A stretch of DNA of 64,000 bases, from contig SAUG01000012.1 of NCBI GenBank assembly GCA_011316305.1, positions 496,001 through 560,000 of the forward strand, written 5' to 3'. The first letter of the stretch is position 1; each line of letters begins with the position of its first letter. The notes beneath the pieces are model-generated. The model had not been told where the DNA came from, ran no database searches, and worked only from the letters and a program-made list of their open reading frames with translations. Below are positions 56,649-64,000 of this stretch, piece after piece. Origin of the DNA: Rusavskia elegans. Lineage: Eukaryota > Ascomycota > Lecanoromycetes > Teloschistales > Teloschistaceae. Made by a program: the position numbers and the translations under genes.

Positions 56649-57072
56649 GTTTGGAATCGTTGTGGAATCTGACGGCCAAAGTCTACGAGGTGGTATGATT
56701 ATATGCGGCCAGTCTGGGAACAAAGGTGAAATATACAATGAGGATAAAGGAACAGACAATTGAATTATCTTTGACAAAACAAGGACTATGTGAATGCTTT
56801 GTTCACCTGCTGAAGTCGAAGGCTATTGTCACATATTGCTCGATGAGACGGTGTCGGAAGAGACACGATGGTTATGACGAATGATTACTATGTTAACAAA
56901 ATATGCTATTATTCCATTGATGAAGGTATCAAATTGCACGAATGATCATAATTGGAAGAACCCCCAGTGACGCCTCCTTCACTTAGTTTAGCACTTGCTT
57001 GATTTGAAGGCCAAGTTGTGCTTCATACCTGTATCAAAGTGTAAAACTTTCACTCTTACTTCACCACGAACT
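56649..57072. other. Intergenic upstream of the zinc-knuckle gene
   Basis: 424 bases, A/T-rich; nothing recognised beyond a presumed promoter and the 3' end of the GPI-protein gene. Confidence 0.5.
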
Positions 57073-58020
57073 TCACTGAGCCAGAGCCAACAGGCCAATC
57101 GTTGCCATTATCGTGAAGACTAATGATGCTGACACTGAGAGACTTGATGCACTGCCAGTGAATGGCACAGCCGAGGAGTACGGCGATACTGGTGCTCCGC
57201 TTGCTAGCGGAGCAGAAGGGGGCGCTGCTGCTGGGTTATAAGGGGCTTTTGCGGCAGGGCCAGCAGCAGGGCCACTAGCAGGTGCGCCACCGGCGGGAGA
57301 AGCGGGAGAGCTACCAGAGGACGGCGGGCTAGCTGCGCCGTTACCAGACGAGGGCGGGCTGACCGCCTTGGGGGCAGTCGGAGGATTCGCTGGAGAAGCA
57401 GCCGAGGTGGGTGCTTGGATCTGACCGTCGGCAATCTGGCTGACTACGTTGGGGGCAGCTGGAGGAATTACTGGAGAATTGGACGAAGGGGGAGCTGCGG
57501 GCGAAGATCCACCATTGGTAGGTGCAGCTGGTGCAGACGACGGAGCGGAACCAGCTGGAGCAGGGGATGAAGCCATCGGAGCCATCGGAGCAGGGGTAGT
57601 GAGGGTTGCAACAACAGGTGTCTCTGCGCAGACATGGCATGTTGCTGTTGTGACGACAAAGGCGGCCGGGAGGTAGTTGGAAGGTCGAGGTGCACCGGGA
57701 GTGCTGCACTCCTCAGTGACGGTGTAGGTCTTGGGTTGAAGACCAGTTGAGCAGAACTCGGAATAGACGGTGGTGTAGGTTGTCAAGGGACCCTTGGGAG
57801 TTGGCGCACTTCCTGGACTGGCACCGCCTGGGCTTGCACCCTCGGTACAGTGAGGGCAGTAGGTTTCAACAGCGGTGTTTGTCTTGGTTGCCAATCCACT
57901 TGTCGCTGTGGAGCAGTCGGTGTAGGTTTCATACACCGTAATTGTCGGTTCCGAGGTAGATGAAGCAGCAATAGCACTTGTAATGGCGGCCGAGGCAGCG
58001 AACAGATATGTCGACCTCAT
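57073..58020 (-). CDS. GPI-anchored cell-wall protein, Ala/Pro/Ser-rich
   Basis: Intronless, 315 residues from ATG 58020. Signal peptide MRSTYLFAASAAITSAIAAS. The N-terminal 135 residues carry Thr/Tyr/Val-rich strands with paired Cys: VYETYTDCSTAT, VETYCPHCTEG, TVYSEFCSTG, TYTVTEECSTPG, TTATCHVCAETP. Eight Cys suggest four disulfides in a compact exposed domain. The next 150 residues are an Ala/Pro/Ser/Gly-rich, probably O-mannosylated spacer with imperfect copies of SPPSSGNGAASPPSSGSSPAS. The end (GSASSLSVSASLVFTIMATIGLLALAQ) is a GPI attachment signal. The V-x-E-T/V-Y-C pattern is common in Pezizomycotina wall proteins. Function is probably structural or adhesive; no enzyme motif is present. 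Confidence 0.88.
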   Translation of the reverse strand: MRSTYLFAASAAITSAIAASSTSEPTITVYETYTDCSTATSGLATKTNTAVETYCPHCTEGASPGGASPGSAPTPKGPLTTYTTVYSEFCSTGLQPKTYTVTEECSTPGAPRPSNYLPAAFVVTTATCHVCAETPVVATLTTPAPMAPMASSPAPAGSAPSSAPAAPTNGGSSPAAPPSSNSPVIPPAAPNVVSQIADGQIQAPTSAASPANPPTAPKAVSPPSSGNGAASPPSSGSSPASPAGGAPASGPAAGPAAKAPYNPAAAPPSAPLASGAPVSPYSSAVPFTGSASSLSVSASLVFTIMATIGLLALAQ

Positions 58021-59078
58021 CGTATGAGATTTCCGATATCAAACAATGAGTTTGGAGAAGTGCTTCAAGAATTATTAATGCGGTTGATAGAGTAGACTAT
58101 TAGAACACTGAGATAACCAACAACACCGAGACAGTAAAGAGCGTGAAGGAGCAAAGCTGGCCGAACAAGAGCTGCAACGGGAAGACTTATAATACGAGGC
58201 TGGGCGTGTTATGATTTGCATATTCAACACCCGTGGTGAGGAATGTCGCTTAGTCGCCAGCCCGGAAGCGACCATAACAAACACTCATATTAGGAAAAGC
58301 TTTGTCAAATGGAATGGAAAATGAAATTGCTATAATTCGGAAAGAGGTAATTGGAAAAGAGGGTTGGGTGTACCTTTGGCTCCCAATAATGCAAGACCGA
58401 ACGCAGGGCTATTACCCAGTGGAGACGGAGTAATATCCCATTGCAACATACACTTTATTTCATCACACCGTAGGCAGATCGCAAAGCAAACAAGTGGACT
58501 GCACTGCGACTTGCAACGTGGGATGATTGCTGAGCTGGATTGAATAACTTATCTTGAATCCCCAATATAGAGTACTACGAATGGACAATAGTGATGCAAT
58601 ACTTAGCCAACTGGTGTTCAGAGCAAGACTAGTCAAGTGATATGTCTCCCATCTATCGACATTTCTCCCCCATCGCTCTCATTGAAGAAAACTCAACGGG
58701 AGAGAAACTTCCTATCCGGGACATTGATTCGATCTCCAGAACCGCTGTGCTCGAGATGCACATGGCAACACATTGCTGTAGAAGATGCTGAACAATGGTC
58801 GTGGCGGGCTCTGTTAGCTTTTTGATGAAGAGAAGAAAAGAAAAGAAAAGGAAAGGAAAATGATTTGGGTTGTGACTTGTGGTTCGATTCTTCACGCTAG
58901 CTAAGGCTGAACTAGCCGCATCCGGACGACGTGTTTTTGAGGCTCTCCGCTGTCGGACTCTCCTTTATCTTCAGTTAACCACGTCCAATTGCTCTTGGAT
59001 CAAGTCGCTATGCTATCTACAAGCAACTATACAAGTCATCATCATTGGTAAACTCATTAAATCTGCTTCCAACGTTGC
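58021..59078. other. Intergenic, GPI-protein promoter and FAT1 3' flank
   Basis: 1.06 kb without a recognised gene, with an AAAAG/GAAAG purine microsatellite at 58829-58860. Should contain the GPI-protein promoter. Confidence 0.5.
58829..58860 (+). repeat. A/G microsatellite (AAAAG and AAAGG units)
   Basis: Purine-only tract of AAAAG then GGAAA units; simple repeat, likely length-variable. Confidence 0.8.
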
Positions 59079-61065
59079 TCAAAGCTTCACCCGTCCAGCC
59101 TCCAGCGTTTTCCATTCATTCTCATCGAATTTCATGTATGTTCCCCCATGGAGCCAGAGTAGCTGATCCCCGCTATCCCCAATCTTCTCGGGATTTACTC
59201 CCTCGGTTCTTAACAGATGCTTTTGCTGCTTATTGTTTCCAGTAGCCTGCATCTCCTTGGTGACTCGGAGGAATATTGGCACGGCATAGCGAGGCAGTTT
59301 GGCCTTGACATACAAGGCAATCCCGTCGAAAAGCTTTTGACTCTGATCGGTACCGTCATGAAACATGATCGTTGCGCATCCCGCTCTGCCCTCGTGATGC
59401 GGTAGTTCCACCCCGTAAACGTTCGCTTCACTAATCGCCGGATGCATCCCGAGAACCTCGCTCACCTCGGCCGTGCTGACGTTCTCGGATTTCCAACGAA
59501 ACGTGTCACCGATCCGGTCGCAGAACCACCATCGACCATCTTTGTCCCAGCGCACAACATCGCCAGTTCGGAAATACGCGTCGTCTTTGGCAAAGACAGA
59601 GCGCATGATCTTCGAGTTACTGGCCTTGGCGTTGTTGAAGTAGCCCTGGTATCCGCGTTCGATAGCTGCCGCGTCAACTTTGAAGAGCAATTCGCCGGGT
59701 TCGCCTCGGGGGACACGCGTACAAAAGTTCTGGTTGTCCGGGTTGCGGAAGGGAAGCTCGGATTCCCAGTCAAGTTGAACAATGGCACTCTTGAGACGAA
59801 ATAGAGCTGAGCTGAGCAGCCCACTGCGACCAATAGCGCCAACTGCGAAGTCGTTACGGGATAAATTCCAAAGCCCGCTGGTCCCCTCGGTTGCAGAATA
59901 AAATTCCCCAATGCCTTCGACGCCAAAACGGTCCTGGAACTTCTTCCACACGTCCGGTCGCAGGCCGTTGCCAAAGGCCAGGCGCACCTTGTTTCTCTTA
60001 TCCAAGTCCTCGCCAGTTGTAGGATCTGTTTGCGGAGGGGCAGCGAGTAGGTATCGTAATGTCTCACCAACATATTGAATGACCGTGGCTTGAGAGTCGC
60101 GGACTTCGGGCCAGAACGTGCGGTTACTGAAACGGTGACCGAGAACCATAGTGACACCGCTTAACAAACACGTCCCAAATCCCAGGATGGTGGCCGTGGA
60201 GTGGTACAGGGGCATGCAGGTGTAGTACCGGTCACGGCCATTCAGTTTCAGAAACCGAGAAACAAAGTCACCACCGATACGCATTTTGCCCCAGCTGACG
60301 ATAGCGGCTTTGGGCAATCCAGTGGTGCCGCTAGTATAGATCAGAGCAGCCATGTGGTGTGTTTGGGCGCCAGAGCGGGCGGAGTCAGGTTCGCGGATAC
60401 CGGTAACGGAAGAAGATACTTTCGAGGCAGTCGTTGAGTTGAATGTCACTCTTTCCATCGGACCTTTGCCGTCACGGAAAGTAGGTGATGAGATGGCGGC
60501 GATAACATCTTGATTGAATTGGCCGGAAATCTCCTCATCGATGAAGACTACCCGTGCTGTGGAAATTGTGAGGCAGTGTATTAAAGGTGCACCTGTGAGG
60601 TTGTAGTTGATCAGTGCAGGGTGTGCCCCGATGCTCCACAGACCGAGCATTAGGAAGACGAATTCAGGGCAATTCATGGAGACGAGGGCGACGACTTCCT
60701 TGGGTGCCACGTTGTGTCTTGTCTTCATCCATGTTCCATACTTGAGCACGGTGTCGTACGTTTCCCTGAAGGTCCACGTGGTGCCCTGGTACACGAGGAA
60801 CGGGTGGTTTGCAGTCCGCGAAGCGAAGGCATGACGTTCGAGTTCGTAGAATAGATTGGCACGGTCGCGGTATTCGCTGAAAGCGGCGTAGCCTTTGGAC
60901 TGTAGGAAGTCGAGGATGTTCTTGAGATCATGGGACAGGTGAGTACGAGCATCGAAGTAAGCTCCTGATGCAAGGATAGCTGGCAGCGCTACAGCGAGAG
61001 GTACTGCAGGGATTAGCAGATGGGGGCGTAAAGCCACAGGCCTTGCCCGACTACATACAGGACAT
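59079..61065 (-). CDS. fat1: Very-long-chain acyl-CoA synthetase / fatty acid transporter FAT1
   Basis: ANL-family enzyme of the FATP group that activates and helps import long and very long fatty acids. Proposed exons on minus: 61065-61059 (seven bases, ATGTCCT) and 61003-59079, 643 residues. The 55-base intron (GTATGT...CTAAT...CAG) is frame-neutral, and splicing gives MSLPLAVALPAILASGAYF, a normal FAT1 membrane-anchor start; an unspliced start at 61202 would add an unconserved 67 residues. Motifs: LIYTSGTTGLPKAAIVSWGK (AMP/ATP P-loop), YTCMPLYHSTATILG, FYSATEGTSG, and the FATP signature YFRTGDVVRWDKDGRWWFCD followed by RIGDTFRWKSENVST. The C-terminal RVKL resembles a weak PTS1, hinting at some peroxisomal location. 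Confidence 0.93.
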
Positions 61066-62173
61066 TTTGGGTAGATCAAAAGGGTGGTGGTGGTAGACCA
61101 AGTCGACGACCGGTCAACTCCGAAAGTGTGGGTTGTCCATCTTCGAATCGAATCCTTCAGAGGGATCAATTCGAGACTGCGGAGGTGGTGGAGTAGCTGC
61201 ATACAATCGGCAACTTCAAGATTGAGTTTACTCGATCGCCGAGGTTCAATTCAAGAAGCCAATCAGACCCCGGACGAATTTTCATGCAAGTGTTTCATGA
61301 CGTTTTTCTTGGCTGATTGAGAATTAGTTTGACCCCTATCATGTTCTCACACGGACTCAATAATATAATCGTTTTAATTTCTCTCAATATACCTAGAAAA
61401 GCTGAGCTAACTCGCAGCTGCTCCAAATGTTCCGGACTCCGTGCCCATATATTCAGCAACCGCAACCATGGAATCAGATAGTCCAGTCGAGCAATAATAT
61501 AAACGTGGTGTTACGCGATACGTTGATGAGCTCCTCCTCGTCGGCTTCCTGAACCTTGGCTTAACAAGCCAGAACTCTATCCGGCTTTGCTGGTTGTTTG
61601 ACTCCTCTGTCCCCACCCAGCACCAGGCACAAGCTTCGCATCTGAAGGCCGAAACACCCAGGTCGTCTTGGAAGTCTACTAATACGGTTCTCCTCCTTTC
61701 TTTCACTTCAGAAGTGATCAGAAGGCGAGCTCCCCAAATTCAAGTGGCGCAGCTCGTCCACCATGGTGTTGCTTAGCTGTCGGCTGTGGTAGCCGTGCGT
61801 CGAGTCTTTAGATAGTGGCCCAATAGAACATTGACATCACCACTACATGGGATGTTCCATTCTCAGGCGTCTAATACGAATTCTTGTAGGTGTCTTTTGG
61901 CGACTCGTCCAAGGGGTGACTTTTGCCAAACATCGAAGCCAGTAGAGTGAGGGCGTTCAATTTCGCTCAAGACTCGATTCGCAAGACCACTATCGTCCTT
62001 GATGCCTGTTTCATCGACTCTGTCCTGGCGGCGCATTGTGTCAAGGCTCAAGTCGTCGTAGTATGATAGAGCTCGATGGCATAGGTGAAAGGTAGTTATC
62101 GTTAAGGTCTTGTCGTCGAGCATACGTCTCTTCTTGGTCAACGAGTGGTATACCGCACTTCCTCTGGTTCTCA
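61066..62173. other. Intergenic, FAT1 promoter side
   Basis: 1.1 kb. A 103-codon minus frame from ATG 62174, starting at the Trm140 stop codon, has no recognised domain and is probably 3' UTR. No other feature recognised. Confidence 0.45.
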
Positions 62174-63205
62174 TCACATTTGGTCATTCGGTCTTGGCTT
62201 CTGAAAGCGCCCTTGCATCCAGCAGCGATACATCTTGAGCTGCTTGTGACGGTTTATGAGTAGCCTCCTGTCCACACCAAGGCTTGTTACATTGAACCAT
62301 GGGGCGGGCTCCAATGTATCTGTGATTTCTGCAAGCTCATCTCCATGATCTCCATCGGAATGTTGACAACTTCCGCTTTGGAACAGCTTTCCAGACCAGA
62401 TATCCTTCAGCTCATCCTGACCAAAGAAGTAAACCCTCGTTCCGTCACCTCGGATATAGAAATTTTCTTCCATCCAACGCCCCTTCTTCATCCTCACCTG
62501 TGCCAGATCACCTCTCCCATAGTCTCGGAAGCAAACTTCTCCACCCGGCTTGAGTAATTTCCATATATTGGAAACGGCCTGCTTCCACTGCACAGGCTGA
62601 AGAGCGCTGAAAACGAACACCATGAGCACGACATCGACACTGCCTTCTTGAAGACCGGGGGGCAAGTCCAGTGAAGCTACGTCCCAGACCTCGGCCCGGA
62701 TATGCTCTTCATCATATGCTTCGGATTCTCGGATTAGATCAATCGCCTTTTGGGAGAAGTCACAGGCGATGACCATGAGGTCTTCATTTTCGTTACCTCT
62801 CAAGATAGGAAAACAGGTGTTTCCTGCTCCAGCGCCTACTTCAAGCAGAACTTTCTTACGGGAGTCCTTTTGAGTGACTTCCTTGAGGACTGGGAATTCT
62901 TGCTGCAACCATTTCCGGTCCTTGAAGAAGTTCGAAGTGTTATTGGCATAAAACTTATTCCACCATTTCTCCGGCTCCAAGTTGAAGCGGTTGCGATCAA
63001 ATTCCGAGACTGGGGCTGCTCTTTGGACTTCGATCTGGGACTCGAAGCGGATAAGATCCTCGGCTGAGGGCTCCACGTGATCCCACGCATTGAATTCGAA
63101 AGGGTTATCCTCTGGCAACAGATATCGAGACCCAAATTGGAACGGGTCGCTGCGCTTGAGATTATTGGAGGGATCGTGAGAGCGGTGAGGAGGGATCTGC
63201 TCCAT
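62174..63205 (-). CDS. trm140: tRNA (cytosine-32-N3)-methyltransferase, Trm140/METTL2-like
   Basis: AdoMet-dependent enzyme that makes m3C32 in the anticodon loop of tRNA-Thr/Ser. Start ATG 63205 (MEQIPPHRS), 343 residues; the frame is open further up without an ATG, so an upstream exon is possible. Marks in order: FGSRYLLPEDNPFEFNAWDHV, WWNKFYANNTSNFFKDRKWL (family-specific tRNA-binding block), VLLEVGAGAGNTCFPIL (SAM motif I), VIACDFSQKAIDLI, AEVWDVASLDLPP, VDVVLMVFVFSALQP, WKLLKPGGEVCFRDYGRGDL, MEENFYIRGDGTRVYFF and the basic end MYRCWMQGRFQKP. All core residues are present. Yeast ABP140 carries an N-terminal actin-binding extension fused by frameshift; none is seen here. Confidence 0.95.
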   Translation of the reverse strand: MEQIPPHRSHDPSNNLKRSDPFQFGSRYLLPEDNPFEFNAWDHVEPSAEDLIRFESQIEVQRAAPVSEFDRNRFNLEPEKWWNKFYANNTSNFFKDRKWLQQEFPVLKEVTQKDSRKKVLLEVGAGAGNTCFPILRGNENEDLMVIACDFSQKAIDLIRESEAYDEEHIRAEVWDVASLDLPPGLQEGSVDVVLMVFVFSALQPVQWKQAVSNIWKLLKPGGEVCFRDYGRGDLAQVRMKKGRWMEENFYIRGDGTRVYFFGQDELKDIWSGKLFQSGSCQHSDGDHGDELAEITDTLEPAPWFNVTSLGVDRRLLINRHKQLKMYRCWMQGRFQKPRPNDQM

Positions 63206-63807
63206 TGTAATATCGGCTGGTGGAAAAATCTCTGTAGTTGGATTTTGTAGGGACACTGTGTTGGTTAATGAAGACCAGAGATCGAAAGGAGCCGTTCAGT
63301 TATGATGTCCTCTAGACTATCTCAGCTTATACGGGACCGCACTCAAAAGCTACTGTACATGGTGCGTTTCTCATGGGTTATCGAGCTGGAAACGATACCC
63401 ACAGCCATCATCGAGCTAATTATATTTGAGTCGAACTTCCACAAACCGCGGGTTTCGACTTGTGGTTTCGGCTATAGGTTTTGAGAAGAGGTCTACTACC
63501 ATGCCAATCAGCTAGGTGAACAAGTATAAGTATATCCAGACCAACAATGCAACGGTTTGAGGTTGAAGCCAACAAACAACCCAGGAGGTATTTCCAAGTC
63601 TACTAGTAAGGTTTGCCGAGGGTAGATCCGCTGCAGGGATCCCTGCAAAATTTCGAGATGTTGGCGTCATAACGTGTGCTCTTCATAACGTGTGCTCGTC
63701 CTTACCTACGTCTCTTATTCCAAACAACTCCATCAATTGTGACTGGAGACACAATCAACAGACGCTGTCTAGATTGTCTTACCCTCAATTGATCCAGTAA
63801 CATCAAG
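63206..63807. other. Divergent promoter region, Trm140 and COQ10-like gene
   Basis: 602 bases between divergent starts; no consensus TATA or repeat recognised. Confidence 0.5.
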
Positions 63808-64000
63808 ATGAAAACCACCACCGCCCTCGTACGCCTCTCCAGCACTATCTCAAAACCAAACACACAAATAATACATTCACCAAAACCCTATCGCACACCG
63901 TCCGGCACACATCTCACCTCCACGCCCCCAACCCGATCCTTCACCTCCACCCTCACCCCCCTCCAAACCCTCACCGCCTCCAGCATCCTCCCCTACCGCC
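63808..64000 (+). CDS. coq10: Mitochondrial protein start, probably COQ10, cut by window edge
   Basis: First 64 codons of a gene running off the right edge. ATG 63808 opens MKTTTALVRLSSTISKPN, rich in Ser, Thr, Arg and Lys and free of acids, a mitochondrial presequence. The last visible part, TSTLTPLQTLTASSILPYR, resembles the entry to the START-like fold of fungal coenzyme Q-binding protein COQ10 (pattern Q-T-L-T-A-S-x-x-L-P-Y). COQ10 binds ubiquinone and is needed for normal respiration. Mitochondrial targeting is well supported; the COQ10 call rests on one short block. Confidence 0.55.
   Translation, partial: MKTTTALVRLSSTISKPNTQIIHSPKPYRTPSGTHLTSTPPTRSFTSTLTPLQTLTASSILPYR

Noticed and set aside
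58870..58905. GGTTCGATTC at 58881, a tRNA T-loop-like word (others at 15071 and 46424)
   Set aside because: Flanks do not pair into a T stem and no anticodon or acceptor stem fits; the other two lie in an intron and in the rps11 exon.
61863..62174. 103-codon minus frame starting at the Trm140 stop
   Set aside because: Trm140 ends normally; the frame has no recognised feature and sits where its 3' UTR should be.
1..64000. Secondary-metabolite cluster (MFS, ALDH, bZIP, hydrolase, amidase present)
   Set aside because: No PKS, NRPS, terpene cyclase or P450; these genes are interspersed with housekeeping genes and widely spaced.

Overview
The window is nuclear DNA of a filamentous ascomycete (Pezizomycotina). 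Most genes are interrupted by introns of 48-125 bases with GT..AG ends and a CTRAY-type branch site. Gene families are fungal: an RTPAW-repeat Spt5, a MELT-repeat Spc7, a Pth11-like rhodopsin-fold membrane protein, a DUF7587 protein and GPI-anchored wall proteins. Class cannot be fixed by eye; Dothideomycetes or Leotiomycetes are plausible. There are no rRNA genes, plasmid features, recognisable transposons or CRISPR arrays.

Layout. 1-5.2 kb: 3' end of an amidase, a GPI-anchored lysophospholipase and an SMP-30/gluconolactonase-like gene, all on +. 5.2-14.4 kb: gene-poor, with a single bZIP regulator at 8.8-10.4 kb. 14.4-23 kb: an EVE-domain protein, a frameshifted N-terminal methyltransferase, an aldehyde dehydrogenase, and an MFS transporter divergent from a 1-Cys peroxiredoxin. 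23.4-32.5 kb: a Kelch/BTB protein, a single-pass Cys-rich membrane protein and a second gene-poor stretch holding one small hypothetical gene. 32.5-46.5 kb: housekeeping block of Spt5, a patatin-type triacylglycerol lipase, and kinetochore Spc7 head-to-head with ribosomal protein S11 (uS17). 47-59 kb: a run of minus-strand genes (DUF7587 protein, rhodopsin-like membrane protein, two disordered hypotheticals, an alpha/beta hydrolase, a GPI-anchored wall protein). 59-64 kb: FAT1/FATP acyl-CoA synthetase, a Trm140/METTL2-type tRNA m3C methyltransferase, and the start of a mitochondrial protein that looks like COQ10.

The genes do not form one pathway; this is ordinary mixed fungal gene order. Several handle lipids (lysophospholipase, patatin lipase, FAT1) or stress and detoxification (peroxiredoxin, ALDH, MFS), but nothing shows they act as a cluster, and there is no biosynthetic backbone enzyme. 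I found no convincing new system. The points most worth checking are a one-base frameshift in the N-terminal methyltransferase, a GC-AG intron in the amidase, a dense ATCGCT/GATA-core cluster upstream of the rhodopsin-like gene, a 12-bp GATA palindrome before the DUF7587 gene, and two well-formed TATA elements inside the gene-poor zones around the bZIP gene.

Exon limits were worked out by hand from splice signals, reading phase and family conservation; the first exons are the least certain.
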